A stretch of 64,000 nucleotides of DNA from Rhinolophus ferrumequinum (GCF_004115265.2 NC_046305.1:28584687-28648686); one strand, 5' to 3'; counted from the stretch's first letter, positions 38,901-51,079 are shown. Notes: generated by a model from the sequence alone, not told the origin. A program made the numbers and translations.

Positions 38901-41900
38901 AGCTGCTGGCCTGGCCACTCTGGCCAGCTGCCAGCCAGCACAGCCACCGGCTGCTCACCGTAGCACACGTCAGCACCCAACAGGCCACTGCAGCACACAA
39001 CAGCTCACACCAACCTCCAGCTATTCAGGGCAGGCCAGCTCCAGGGAGAGCCGTTGTTCACAGTCTTAGCTGTAGAGGGCGCAGCTCACTGGCCCATGTG
39101 GGAATCGAACCGGCGACCTTCGGCTCCAACAGCTTGAGCCACTGGGCCGCCCCCTTTCCTGTTCTTCTGTAACAGATCTAGCAGTCCCTATTAGAAAAGT
39201 TAGGACATGCAGTGTGCTTCACTGGGTGTTCTGGTCAGCACACATTTGGAACTGTTACCCACTGGCTACCCACACCCCTGAGTGAGAACATACTGAATGT
39301 GCTACATGCTCAGTACCTTGAGCATAACGTGATCCTAACACCAGTGTGCAATGGGAAGTACATCCATCTGGAGAAAGAAGGCCTGACTTTGTCATTTACT
39401 AGCCATGAGATTTTGGAAAGAAACTTAACTTCAGTTTCTTACTCTATAATGGAATTCTTGGGAGAATTAAATATGGTGACAGTGCCTAATATTTCATGGC
39501 CCATGTTCATTGCTCAGTCTTCCTTCTCTCTTCTGCCTTCTTTGTAGAGCTTAAAGATCACCACAGTGAAAACTTAGTGCTGTACTGCAGTTAGAGGAAG
39601 TTGCGGTCTGCGGGGAAGCTGGGGGTGGGGGGGGTGGGGATGGCCAGGCAGATTAGGGTTACTGAGGAATCCAGCTGGTGGATGAAAGGGTGTGATTATG
39701 TTAAATATTTACCTGCAAGGGCTAGGCTAATCTCCTAGGTGGGGATTTAAACACCTAGCCCTTTAAACAGGTACACCCTTAGAGAATTCACACCCCTCAA
39801 CCTCATTCTTGGGAGAAAAAAGAAGTCCCTGCCTGCTATCACAAAGCAGGCCTCCACTTGATCATTCTCTTTTTCCCCGGATGGCATCCGGGGCTCCATA
39901 GGTTTAGATTATAGTTCGGAAAGATCACCCTAGGGTAGAATGGAAGCAGATTAGAGGGGGTGAGTGCACAAACAGCTTTAGAATTTCTAGTATTAGGAAG
40001 GGCTAATTTGGGGCACAATCTGGATGGTTGGAGTGGGCACAATGCTAAGGGACTTGTCTTAGAACTATTATTTGTTTTGCATAACCCAAAGATTTAAAAA
40101 AATGTCATTGCATCCACATAAAAGGTCAAGGGGTGGGCAGCTGATGAATATAGAGGGGTAGGCTGGAGGGGGGAGACCTCTTAATAAGCTATTGGAGTAA
40201 TGCAGGTAAAAGATACTCAGGACTAAACTAAGGTGAAAATGGTAGAGAAGGAATAAATATTTAGAAGTTGGGATTTGAAAGGTTTACTGAACAAGTAAAT
40301 GGGGGTGGGTAATGGAGAGGAATAGGTGATGCCAGGTATCTGGTAGAATGACTTGGTGCATGGTGGTGCTATTCACTGATAGAGGACGAGTAAAGGGAGA
40401 TGATGTGTTACCAGGTACCCCAGGTACCCAGGGCCAGGATTGAATGCAGGCTTCTGATTTCAAATCTTGAGCTCATTCATTTGTTCAGTCTTTATTTGAG
40501 CACCTGCTGATGCCAGGCCCCATGCTGCCTGCTTCCCTACATGATCTTTCCCCTCTACCCCACCCAGATTCTCCTCTTATTTTTTAGACGAGGACACTGA
40601 AGTTGAGAGAGGTTAATAACTTGCCCAGAGTACATAGCAGAGCTGCCATTCTCACTAGGTTGTACTGCCAGGGACCCATGAAGTTGTCTAGGGTGCAGGG
40701 CTGTCAGGGGAGGTGCTGAGGGATTTGGAGCACCCTCAGCCTGGTGGTGTGGTGTGGATGCTGACTGAGGGTGAGAGTGTGGTGTCTGTTTATGCTGGGC
40801 TGTGTGGTTTTGTGGAACTCTCTGTGGTCAGTCAGCTGGAGCCTGGGTGCCCTGGGACTAAGGAGATGGGGTGATGAGGCTGCTGACCTTGCTTCCTGGC
40901 TGGGCTGGACTCTGGCCACCCTAAGGCGCATAGGCCACTGATAATAGCCCTGAGGAATTAGGGGCTTTGGTAGGCGATGTCTGGGTCCCTGCTCAGGTCC
41001 CAAACACTACTGAGGCTTCCGGAGACAGAGTTCTCTGGCAGGAAGAGTACTCATGGGACCCATATACTCTTCCCTACAAAATCCCAGAGATGGGTAGATC
41101 CTGTAAGAATTGAGAGGAGACTTAAGTGCTGGTTTTTCAACCTTTCAGTAGAGGGTCTTGTCCACTGCTCTATGTTTCTCTTTGTCTAGACTAGATCCCA
41201 GCTGCTGAAAGGCAGGAGCAACCAGAGGGGCTGATAGAGGGATCTCCCCTCAAATACCCCAACTTCCTCTATGTCTCTCTGGACCCCAGTCTATCAGGGT
41301 AATTGAGACTGGCATATTGTTGACCTCTGAGAATGACCAAGGGTTTGGGGCTCCCATGGGTCCTTGCAGCACCCTGATTCTGGGCTCCTCCTCCAGGGCG
41401 AGTCCGGCTGCAGAAGGGGGCATCTCTCCAGATTGAGGGGCTCCGGGCAGAAGACCAGGGCTGGTATGAGTGTCGTGTGCTTTTCCTGGACCAGCACAGC
41501 CCTGAAGATGATTCTGCTAATGGCTCCTGGGTGCACCTCACAGTCAATTGTATGAAGCTAGGAGCAGGCAGTGGAGAAAGGAGGGGCGCAAGATAATGGG
41601 ACCTGTGGCTGGTGGGGGAGGGGAGGAAGGCAGTTCTGATGCCCCACCCTTGCTGACACCTTGTTTCCTGGCCCTCCTACCCCGACTCCTGCCCTTTCTG
41701 TTCTTCAAATCTAAGTCCAATTGACCTTCTAGGCCAGCGGTGTCCAAACTTTTTTCGTTTTTCACCAAGGGCCATATGTGGTAAAATACACAAACAGCCG
41801 GGCCACTCACTCGAGGTGAAGTACGTATTGCCTCACCTGGTTTATTTAAGTAAACTAAATATATTTTCGGAATTTGCTGCAGGCCAATTAACAATGGATC

Positions 41901-44900
41901 ATGGGCCGCAGTTGGCCCGCGGGCCGCAGTTTGGACACCCCTGTTCTAGGCTATATTAGGAACTTCCTCTTCCCCTCTCTTCCCTGGCCAGGAGAGGGTA
42001 ATGGGTAGGGGGCTGTTGAGCCCTGAGTGAAACAGACCACATATACACAGCATTTTGTTTTTTCAAAACACCTTTTAACCCAATACCTCATGAAATGTCT
42101 CTCAGCCCCAAAAAGGAAGGTCATAATTATTCCCATTTCATAGAAGAGGAGACAGGGGCTCAGAGAGACTGGGTCTGTCATGCCACCGATTAGGGGCAGA
42201 ACAGAGTCTAGAACCCAGGCCTCCTGACTCCCAGAACAGTGGTCTTCTAGAGGGCAGCTAGCTTTCCCCTGGCTCTGAGCACCTTGCCTGTGCTCGGCCC
42301 TGGCTGCCAACTCAGCAGGCCAGTTCTGGGATGGGCTGGTGCACTCCTCACTGGGCCCTGAGTACAGCAGACAGGGCGGCCCTGGGCTAGGGGTTCCTGT
42401 GAAGGTGGTTGGGCTGGTGGGCTGAGGGCTGATGTCTCCCTGCCCTAAGATGCTTCTCTTTGGGCTGATAGCCCCTCTGGCAGGCCCTGATGTCTCTCTC
42501 TCTGCAGCACCCCCTCAATTCCTGGAGACACCTCCGCAGGTGCTGGAAGTTCAGGAATTAGAGGCCTTGACCTTGCGTTGTGTGGCCCGCGGTAGCCCCC
42601 AGCCTCATGTGACTTGGAAGCTCCGAGGACAGGACCTTGGCCAGGGCCAGGGCCAGATGCAGGTAAGTCCTGCTTCTGGGCAGGGTGCGCCAGATAGAGT
42701 GAGGGCCAGGTGTAGGCCCTGGAGTCAGGCTGAAGGATGGCGAAGACCATGTTGGGAAACTAGCCGGTGGAGGTGCTTTGACTTGGCTTCCTGAGCCTGG
42801 GGTGCTGTCTCCCTCTGCTGGCCATTCTCAGAAGTGCAAGGTCTGAGGCCTGTTGGAGGGTAGGGAGACTCCTGGGGTCTTCCTCATTGATTCCTACCTT
42901 AGGTGCAGAATGGGACGCTGTGGATCCGCCAAGTGGAGCGAGGCAGCTCGGGGATCTACACCTGCCAAGCCTCCAGCACTGAGGGCAGTGCCACCCACGC
43001 CACCCAGCTGCTGGTGCTAGGTGCACTCTGGGGGGAGGGCCTGGAACTGAGAAACCTATGTATAAGGAGTGGCCTGTGGTTGGGGGTGCACAGGACAAGA
43101 GTTAGGAGGACACTTGTGCCTGAAGGCAGGAGCTGTGGGAAATGAGAGAGCTCCCAATTTAGGTGCAGGCTGTTCCTCTAAAACTAGCATCTTAAATTTT
43201 AAAAGGATCAGTAAACAGATAAGTAGTTAGTGCCCAGCAATGTGGTATAGTGTCGAGGGCATGGGTGCTGGTGTTAGAGCATGAGCTGTGTGACCCCCTT
43301 GACCCACATTTTTGCCATCTATATAAAGAGGTTCATATCTCCCTCTCAGGACGTGGCAAGAATTTAATTAGGTTCAGCTGAGCACCGTGATTATCACATT
43401 GTAATTCCTGGCCAAGACCTTCCCTTTAGAAGGAAAGCTGAGAAATAAAAGGCCCGATTCACCCATGAAAAGGTGGTTGGCCAGGCAGGGAGTGGTTGGA
43501 TCAAGAAGTTTGAGTTTAATGTGGTTGGAGATAGCAACTGTTTGGGGTTCTTAAGCAGAAGTGTTATATGGCCAAAGAATGAAAGGCTATTCAATGCATG
43601 AATAGCCATTAGAGTGGCAGAGATGGAGGAGTCTGAGTTTGGGGATCACTGCAGCATCTGGGGGTAAGGTACTAGGTACCTGGTTAGAGGAAGAGACAGA
43701 GGAGATTTAAGGTGTAACAGATGAGGTATATAAAAGGTAAATGAGCAGTGATCCCCCTCCCCAATACACACACGCACACACACATTTCTAAGCAGGGGAA
43801 ACTGGGCAAATGGGGTTCCAGAGAGCAGGTCCAGGAAGAATCACAGAAGTCAATTCAGGGTTCTGGGAATACTGTGGGCTCAGTCCCCTCCTTCCTCTTG
43901 TACTGCCCCACAGGACCCCCAGTCATCATGGTACCCCCTAAGAACAGCACTGTCAATGCCTCCCAGGATATTTCCTTGGCCTGCCGGGCTGAGGCGTACC
44001 CTGCTAACCTCACCTATAGCTGGTTCCAGGACAGCATCAATGTCTTCCACATTAGGTGGGGCTCTGGAGGGTAAAGGTGGGGAACTGGTGGGGAATGGCT
44101 TTGAGGAGCCCCTTGGCTGACCAAGGCCTGGACCCCTCCTCACATGCCATATTGCAGCCGCCTACAGTCACGAGTGCAGATCTTGGTGGATGGGAGCCTG
44201 TGGCTACAGTCTGCCCAGCCTGATGATGCTGGCCGCTACACCTGTGTGCCCAGCAACGGCCTCCTACACCCACCCTCAGCCTCTGCCTACCTCACTGTGC
44301 TCTGTAAGCCTGACCCGAACTCCCCCCACAGCCTGCTTCCCTCCCGTGGGCCAAGACAAGCTGCTTCTGCACAACTTGCTACTATTTTTCCCCAGACCCA
44401 GCCCAGGTGACAGCAATGCCTCCTGAGACACCCCTGCCCATAGGCATGCGAGGGGTGATCCGGTGCCCAGTTCGTGCCAACCCACCACTGCTCTTTGTCA
44501 GTTGGACCAAGGATGGGAAGGCCTTGCAGCTGGACAAGGTACAGGCTTGGGGCAGGGGAAGGAATATCTCAGCTTGGATTTATTCTAGTCAGGACAGTTG
44601 CAGTGGCGTTAGCTCAGTTTAATTCAATTCAGTGACTAGAACATACACTTATTATGGGGTGCTGTGAAGGGGGTTGCATGGGGAGCAGGAGCAAAGAGAC
44701 ATCCATGTTTAAGGAGAGCACAGCCTAGAGGGGGAGGGACAGCAACAGAGACACTGCTGGAAGGCCAGGGATGGAGGAAGCGCCTTCCGGTTAGGACTGG
44801 TCAAGGATAAATCAGCTACAGCTTCTGGGACTTTGATGATGGGCTTTGAAAGGTGGACAGACATTCCATTCAGAAACCAGGGCTCAGAGGCAAAAAACAA

Positions 44901-47900
44901 TATAGTGCCTTTATGACAATGAATCGTCCAGCTTGGAGTACCTGTGTGGATGCAAATGGTGCAGAGATAGCTGGAAAGACAGGTTGGGGCCAAAAGAAGA
45001 ACTCTGGATGCCAAGTTAATATTACTAGCTCATTCCAATATGATTGGAATCTTTTGTGTGTCTGCAAAGACTATAAATTCCTTGTGGGCTAGTATTACAT
45101 CTTTTAATCATAGTGTCCTCAGGGTTTCTGCAGTAATAATGCTCAATAAATTTTTGTTGAATATTAAAGTCTAAGGGCAGTTGGAGACAGTGAAGTTGTT
45201 TGAGGAATGATGTGACGGCATCAGAGCTGTAAGAAGGAGTTGAGTTTGTCGGATGGAATGGAGGGGGAGGAGTAGACATAGGGATAGGAGTTCAGGGGCG
45301 TTGAAATGGTTCTGGTGAGAGGTTATGAGGCCTGAATTAGAGAAGAGAACATGCAGATGGATGGGCCTCGCATCTAGACAACAGGCCTTCCTAGAGGACA
45401 GAGCTGGGGAATAAGGGAGGGTGAGGAGTCAGATGTGAGTGAGGACAGTGGGGCCTCTAACACAGAAATAAAGAAGCCAGGAAAAGGAACTGATTTGGGG
45501 TGGAAGATGCTGAATTTTGTCATGAGTGCTGGGAAGACAAATAGATGAGGTCCCGGAAAGCATGGAGCACCCACACAGCTCAACCACAAGGGGTGCATCT
45601 CACATTGTATTCTCTGTGAGTGGCACCCCCTGGAGTTGTGCAGTCTTAGCTGTCACACCCATTGGGAGAGGCCCCTCTCTGGGAAAAGGAGATGAAGGGC
45701 TGGAATGCAGAGAGGTCAGGCCTAAAGGTAGAGTTGTGGACTCCGCTGTATAGCTGTGGGCTTCTCATACCATCTCCCACCTGATAATGGCCTCTCCATC
45801 TCGGCCTTGCCTCTGCTGAGTTTCTTTCTCTTTGTCATCTCCTCTTCCTTCCAGTTCCCTGGCTGGTCCCAGGGCCCAGAAGGCTCACTGGTCATTGCCC
45901 TGGGAAATGAGGACGCTCTAGGAGAATACTCCTGCACCCCCTACAACAGTCTTGGCACTGCAGGGCCCTCCCCAGTGACCCGAGTGCTGCTCAAGGTGAC
46001 GCTCAGGGTGGGCCAGCAGCAGTGGGTCAGGTGGCTAAAGATGCACCCCATGTGGACACCAGGCTGACAAGAGTATTTCAGCAACAGCTGTCAGGCACCA
46101 TCCCAGAGTATTTTGCAGAGATAGTGCATGGTGGGGCTGGAACATCAATCACATAGTATATCCACAGAGACAGATATTCTGCCCGCCCCCATCTCACTAA
46201 CCTTGACTACACCCCACCACCACCCCTGTGTTCTGTAGAGGTCTGTACACCTCCAGAGAGGACTCCCCGCCCCCCAGTCCTTCCCTTTCCCACCAGGGAA
46301 CAGAGACAAAGCTAGAGAGATACTGAGAGATGAGAGTAAGATGTGATATGACAGGGAATCCCAGAGAGGAGAAGGCAGTGTGAGAGAGGCCCCTCCCAAT
46401 GCCAGCTCTGGCTTGCAGTCCCCCCCAGCTTTTTTAGAACGGCCTAAGGAAGAATATTTCCAAGAAGTAGGGCGGGAGCTACTCATCCCCTGTTCTGCCC
46501 GCGGAGACCCTCCTCCTACTGTCTCTTGGGCCAAGGTAAGGCTCCTGAGCCCATTCTGCCTATACTCTGCCCATTATACCCCTGTCTCTCTATGCCCCTG
46601 GCCATTTTGTGGGAAGGAGGATATGGAAAAGGGAGGGCTGTCAGAGGCAGGGTGGGGAGAAAGCTGGAGCTGCCCAGAGAGATAAGTGGCGCCCTTGGTG
46701 AGGGGTGGCTGTGTGTGTCTTCATGGCTGACTAGTGGTTCTGTAGGTGGGCCATGGGCTGCAGAGCCAGGCCCAGGTGGACAGCAACAGTAGCCTCATCC
46801 TGCGACCCTTGACCAAGGAGGCCCATGGACGCTGGGAGTGCACCGCCAGCAATGCTGTAGCCAAAGTGGCCACCTCCACGAATGTCTACGTGCTGGGTTT
46901 GTGGCTGCAGAGCCGGCTTGGGGCTGCAGGAAACTGTGGGACAGAAGATGGGGAATCATTTTTGGAGGCCCAGATGGGGATGGTGGTTTGGGGGCTCCTG
47001 GGCTCCCCTTAGCTCTTTACCTTCCCTCAGGGTACTGACCATAGTCCTCCATTCCCCTTACCCAGGCACCAGCCCCCATGTTGTCACCAATGTGTCCGTG
47101 GTGCCTTTGCCCAAGAGTGCCAATGTCTCCTGGGAGCCTGGCTTTGATGGTGGTTATCTGCAGAGATTCAGCATCTGGTATACCCCATTGTGAGTGACCT
47201 CCCCTGCCACTGCTCTCCTCCCCATCCTGATTCTCTCTGGTCCTCTTCCCTTTGTCCCTCTCCTCCATCCCAGCCCTGCACCAACTCTGCTGCCGGATTT
47301 CCAGAGAATCTTAGGTTACCCTGTATGGTTGAGGCGGGAGAGGTAAGTTCTCCAGACTCCAAGCTTCCTGGTCTTTCTAGTTCATAGGGTATCTCCATTT
47401 CCTCTTGTCCTCCAGGGCCAAGCGTCCTGACCGAGCCCACCATGATTGGGTGTCCCTGGCGGTGCCCATGGGGGCTGCTCACCTCCTTGTGCCAGGGTTG
47501 CAGCCCCACACCCAGTACCAGTTCAGCGTCCTAGCTCAGAACAAGCTGGGAAGTGGGCCGTTCAGCAAGATTGTCCTGTCTGTCCCTGAAGGTGAGAGAC
47601 CTCTCAACCCAGAGCAGCAGACAAGGATGGGGAAGAGCTGGCAGGGAAAGCCTGGATATGGGAGGGCTTGGGGCCTGGAGGGGTTTGTGGAGGATGATCC
47701 AGACTTGTTTAGGGGCTCTGGAAAAAGGGTTGGGCATCGGAGGTTGTGGAAGGCCAGGAGATATGGGGAAGGGCACTGGAGATCCAATTTCTGCTGTGCC
47801 TGTCTGCCATTTCAGGGCTTCCTACCACACCAGCTGTCCCCGGGCTTCCCCTGACAGAGATGCTGCCTCCTCTGTCCTCTCCCCGAGGTCTGGTTGCAAT

Positions 47901-50840
47901 TAGGACACCCCGGGGGGTACTCTTACATTGGGATCCCCCAGAACTGGTCCCTAAGAAACTGGATGGCTACATCCTGGAGGGCCGACAAGGCTCCCAGACC
48001 TGGGAGGTGCTGGACCAGGCCGTGGCAGGCACAGAAATGCAGCTGCTGGTGCCAGGTCTCATTAAGGTTAGTGTGGGTGGTGGGCACAGGGGGTCCTCCT
48101 GTGTCTCTCCAGGCCCCAGCTCCATTCCCCAAAATTGATCTTCTCACCCAGATTTGACCATTTTCCCAGCTTCCCACTTCACCCATATTTCCCAACAGCA
48201 GTATCTTTCTGAATGTGGTTGGGGTAGGCAGTCAGGCCTGACCCTAACCTACTTCCTGGACCCCCCACCCCCTAGGATGTTCTCTACGAGTTCCGCCTTG
48301 TGGCCTTGGCTGGTGGCTATGTCAGTGATCCCAGCAATGTAGCCAATGTCTCCACTTCTGGTGAGAACCTGGCGGGAGGGCCAACGCTGGGGCCTTGGGG
48401 CTATTAGCCCACTGAGTCTGGACACTGACCCTCCTTCATGGCCCCTTGCGCAGGCCTGGAGGTCTACCCATCTCGCACCCAATTGCCAGGCCTCTTGCCA
48501 CAGCCCGTGCTGGCTGGAGTGCTGGGCGGGCTCTGCTTTCTGGGAGTGGCTGTTCTTGTGAGCATCCTGGCTGCTTGTGTCACTAACCAGCGTAGGGCCG
48601 CCCGACGCCGCCGCAAGCGCCTTCGCCAAGGTAGGACCAATTCCCATCAGCGCCTCCTACCTGGAGGAAAGCCCACCCTCCTGCTGGGTCAGGGGCCCTC
48701 CTCTCCTTGGTTCTGCACGTAACCTTGCCTACATGATTCCCAGCCGGATGGAGCTGGGCACCTGCTATTGGGTGAGGGTCTGTGCCTGGGGCCTTGGAGG
48801 GCCTTGGGTTTGCCTGTGTCATGTCTGGTTCTCCTGCCTTTACAGATCCACCACTTATCTTCTCTCCGCCCCAGTTATCAGCTCTACTGTAAGTGCCTCC
48901 ACGTCCTGGGCTTTCTTTTGCCTTCCCACAGAGTGCCTCTTTTGTGTACCTTGGGGTGGGAGGCGTGGGAGGTGGAACAGAAGTGAGAGAGGGAGGTGAG
49001 GACTGGCATGCAGGGCCCCAGACGGGGAGCAGTCCAGTGTTGCCTTTGCCTCCCTCCACCCCTCCATTGTATGTCCTTCCTCGCTAGCTCTCCCAGCTCT
49101 GCTCTGTTGTGTACCAGACCTCTCCAGGCCTGACACTGTTTCCTAGGAGGGGACTGGCCCCTACCAAAGACCCTACTCTGTTCTTCCCCAGCTCTGTTCC
49201 AGGTTCAAGCAGTCCTGATAGTGTGGCCAAGCTGAAGCCCCAGGCTTCCCCAGTTCCCAGCCTGCACCAGAGTCTGCTCTGCAGGGAGCCCCCTGGATCC
49301 CCCAGCTCCCCTCTGGAGGATCCTCCTAGCCGGGGGCCCTTGCCCCTGGAGCCCATTTGCCGGGGACCAGATGGGCGCTTTGTGATGGGACCCAGCATGG
49401 TGACCCCCCAAGAAAGGTCAGGCCCTGAGCAGGCCAAACCTCAGACCCCGTCCCAGCGTCAGGCCAGGTTGTATGACTGCAGCAGCAGCAGCCCTAGTGG
49501 GCTGCCCCAGCCCCTCTGCATTGTAGACATAAGCCCTGTGGGGCTCCACCCTGCAGCTCCACCAAGTCCTCTGTCAGGTCCAGGACCCCTGCTCCAGTAC
49601 CTGAGCCTGCCCTTCTTCCGGGAGATGAATGTGGATGGGGACTGGCCCCCTTTCGAGGAGCCCAGTCCTGTTCCACCCCTAGATTACATGGACACCCAGC
49701 CCTGCCCCACTTCATCTTTCCTTCAACCCTTGGACTCCTCCTCCGGGTCCCCCAGGGCCGTACTTTCTGGGGCCATGGTCAGGGCTGGGGCCGCTCCTGA
49801 ACCCCCATACACAGCACTAGCTGACTGGACATTGAGGGAACGGCTGCTGCCAAGCCTTCTCCCTGCCGCCCCTCGGGGCAGCCTCACCAGCCAGAGCAGT
49901 GGGCGGGGCAGCGCTTCGTTCCTGCGGCCCCCCTCCACAGCCCCCTCAGCAGGAGGCAGCTACCTCAGTCCCGCTATTCTGGGAGATAGCAGCAGCTGGG
50001 CCAGTGGCCCTGAGAGATGGCCCCGAAGGGAGCACGTGGTAACAGTCAGCAAGAGGTGAGGGCAGTCCCTGCCCATTCCTGTTCACCCCTGCCTTCTCAG
50101 ACTTTCTCCCCACCCCTCTCCTGATACCCTCTACCTTCTCTTCTACTCCCACCCTGGGGCCAGGAAACCTTGTCTCCTTTTAGAAGCTTTGGCTGAGGTC
50201 CAAGTATCCTCAGGGAAAACCCATGGCCCTACCTGAATTTGGGGAGCCCGGGTTCAGGCTTTTCTGCCACTTTCTATTCCTCTACGCACCTTACTACCCA
50301 TTTCTCCCTTTTAACAGGAGGAACACATCTGTGGATGAGAACTATGAATGGGATTCAGAATTCCCTGGGGACATGGAATTGCTTGAGAGTCTGCACCTGG
50401 ACTTGGCTGGCCCTCGACCCCGACCTGAAGCTGAGCCAGAGCTAGGTATGTGAGCCCTCCAGAAAGGCGGGCACTCCTAGCTTCACTGTCCCACATTCAC
50501 CCACAGCCTTAGGACCAAGGCCGTTCCTGGTCAGGCCCTGGACCCCAGGCTGTCTTCTCTTCTCCCTTGGCTCATCTGCTTTGCAGGCCCAGGGGCACTT
50601 CATGGTGCCAGTGAGCCTCAAGACTTCTTCCTCTCATTGTTCTGCCCTCCTCTTACAGGTGAAAAGACTCCAGAGGAGTGCTGCCTCTTGAACACTGCCC
50701 ATGCTCCTGACCCTGAGGCCCGCTGTGCTGCCCTTCGGGAGGAATTCCTGGCCTTCCGCCGCCGCCGAGATGCCACTAGGTCCCAGCTACCAGCCTATCG
50801 ACAGCCAGTCCCCCACCCTGAACAGGCCACTCTGCTGTGA
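35863..50840 (+). CDS. IGSF9: Immunoglobulin superfamily member 9 (Turtle/Dasm1), 20 coding exons
   Basis: Neuronal type I adhesion protein for dendrite growth and synapse maturation; the family binds homophilically and its C-terminus docks PDZ scaffolds. Coding exons: 35863-35920, 36121-36309, 41397-41549, 42508-42662, 42903-43020, 43914-44055, 44158-44303, 44396-44538, 45855-45995, 46419-46535, 46746-46896, 47066-47189, 47416-47591, 47816-48066, 48276-48360, 48454-48630, 48846-48888, 49192-50055, 50318-50445, 50659-50840. They sum to 3543 bp, 1180 codons plus stop, with consistent phases and no internal stop; human is about 1179 residues. Order: signal peptide, five Ig domains, two fibronectin III domains, membrane span near 735-758, tail of about 420 residues. 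All introns are GT-AG; the donor after 46896 (GTTTGT) is weak. The gene looks intact. Confidence 0.95.
36121..41549 (+). CDS. IGSF9: IGSF9 exons for Ig domain 1
   Basis: Exons 36121-36309 and 41397-41549. The first has VLGCDLLPSAGRPPLHVIEW (Cys and Trp of a V-type fold); the second has GLRAEDQGWYECRVLF (the partner Cys in the DxGxYxC motif). A 5.1-kb intron splits the domain. Confidence 0.93.
38690..39153 (-). mobile_element. tRNA-derived bat SINE (VES/Rhin type), minus strand
   Basis: The minus-strand sense starts GGGGCGGCCCAGTGGCTCAA with B-box CGGTTCGATTCCC and CCACATGGGCCAGTGAGCTG, and continues through a GCTGCC/CAGCTGG-rich body to a poly(A) tail (38690-38710). Flanks TTCCTGTCCTT (38679-38689) and TTCCTGTTCTT (39156-39166) form the target duplication. 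Confidence 0.88.
39370..39500 (+). repeat. MIR SINE fragment
   Basis: CTGACTTTGTCATTTACTAG, then AAACTTAACTTCAGTTTCTT and GAGAATTAAATATGGTGACA match the MIR core. Confidence 0.75.
40480..40665 (-). repeat. MIR SINE
   Basis: On the plus strand CATTCATTTGTTCAGTCTTT, GAGCACCTGCTGATGCCAGG and GAGAGGTTAATAACTTGCCC form an inverted MIR. Confidence 0.75.
41735..41943. mobile_element. hAT-type MITE in IGSF9 intron
   Basis: 209 bp with terminal inverted repeats CAGCGGTGTCCAAACTTTTT and GCCGCAGTTTGGACACCCCTG (shared core GTGTCCAAACT). It is flanked by a perfect 8-bp target duplication TTCTAGGC (41727-41734, 41944-41951), diagnostic of hAT. GGGCCGCA/GGCCCGCGGGCC subterminal repeats are present. No transposase. 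It lies 186 bp downstream of the exon ending at 41549. Confidence 0.93.
42115..42260 (-). repeat. MIR SINE fragment
   Basis: CATTTCATAGAAGAGGAGAC, GCTCAGAGAGACTGGGTCTG and CTAGAACCCAGGCCTCCTGA read as an inverted MIR. Confidence 0.75.
42508..43020 (+). CDS. IGSF9: IGSF9 exons for Ig domain 2
   Basis: Exons 42508-42662 (PPQFLETPPQVLEVQELEAL and TLRCVARGSPQPHVTWKLRG) and 42903-43020 (SSGIYTCQASSTEGSATHAT). Both Ig cysteines and the core Trp are present. Confidence 0.94.
43255..43400 (+). repeat. MIR SINE fragment
   Basis: GAGCATGAGCTGTGTGACCC, TTTTGCCATCTATATAAAGA and GCAAGAATTTAATTAGG match MIR. Confidence 0.6.
43914..44303 (+). CDS. IGSF9: IGSF9 exons for Ig domain 3
   Basis: Exons 43914-44055 (PPKNSTVNASQDISLACRAE, then NLTYSWFQDSINVFH) and 44158-44303 (DDAGRYTCVPSNGLLHPPSA). 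Glycosylation sequons NST, NAS and NLT are visible. Confidence 0.94.
44396..45995 (+). CDS. IGSF9: IGSF9 exons for Ig domain 4
   Basis: Exons 44396-44538 (VIRCPVRANPPLLFVSWTKD) and 45855-45995 (EDALGEYSCTPYNSLGTAGP). The 1.3-kb intron between them holds an L2 3' end (about 45055-45165) and otherwise nothing I recognise. Confidence 0.94.
45055..45165 (+). repeat. L2 LINE 3'-end fragment
   Basis: CTATAAATTCCTTGTGGGCT, then AATGCTCAATAAATTTTTGT, the typical L2 terminus. Confidence 0.75.
46419..46896 (+). CDS. IGSF9: IGSF9 exons for Ig domain 5
   Basis: Exons 46419-46535 (PKEEYFQEVGRELLIPCSAR) and 46746-46896 (SSLILRPLTKEAHGRWECTA). The donor after 46896 is GTTTGT, weaker than the others but needed to keep phase 1 into the next exon. 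Confidence 0.92.
47066..48360 (+). CDS. IGSF9: IGSF9 exons for two fibronectin III domains
   Basis: FN3-1: 47066-47189 and 47416-47591 (ANVSWEPGFDGGYLQRFSIW, then LVPGLQPHTQYQFSVLAQNK). FN3-2: 47816-48066 and 48276-48360 (GVLLHWDPPELVPKKLDGYI, then DVLYEFRLVALAGGYVSDPS). The conserved Trp and the YxFxVxAxN-type strand are present. Confidence 0.93.
48454..48630 (+). CDS. IGSF9: IGSF9 transmembrane exon
   Basis: Encodes VLAGVLGGLCFLGVAVLVSI plus LAAC as the membrane span, followed by the basic stop-transfer stretch RRAARRRRKRLR, which fixes a type I topology. Confidence 0.95.
48846..50055 (+). CDS. IGSF9: IGSF9 cytoplasmic exons
   Basis: A 43-bp microexon (48846-48888, DPPLIFSPPQLSALL) and a large exon (49192-50055). 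The large exon is Pro/Ser-rich with GPLPLEPICRGPDGRFVMGP, LSLPFFREMNVDGDWPP and SLTSQSSGRGSASFLRPPST, matching human IGSF9. The microexon differs from human after IFSP. Confidence 0.92.
50318..50840 (+). CDS. IGSF9: IGSF9 last two exons, PDZ-binding C-terminus
   Basis: Exons 50318-50445 (TSVDENYEWDSEFPGDMELL) and 50659-50840 (REEFLAFRRRRDATRSQLPA), ending HPEQATLL at TGA 50838-50840. ATLL is a PDZ-ligand-like end. Confidence 0.94.
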
Positions 50841-51033
50841 ACGCCTTAATGTGAGGCAGGGTGAAGGCACACGGACCCTGCAAAGGAAGTCCCAACAAGA
50901 CCTAGCTCCAGCCTGGCAAACTGCTCCTGCCCCTTTGGGGCCCAGGCATAGATCCTGATGGTGGGCATGGTGTGGGATGTATATGCTGAGCCCCTCTAGT
51001 TTGGGGATTGGAACAGGCTTGCTAGGTCTGCTG

Positions 51034-51079
<46 letters not shown>

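Larger units (their letters stand above)
36310..41396 (+). other. IGSF9: Large IGSF9 intron (Ig1), repeats only
   Basis: Contains an L2-like fragment (about 38295-38450), a bat SINE (38690-39153), and MIRs (about 39370-39500 and 40480-40660). Several open frames occur, but none resembles a gene. Confidence 0.7.

Noticed and set aside
38609-39172. 187-codon plus-strand frame in an IGSF9 intron
   Set aside because: Most of it is the antisense of a bat SINE.
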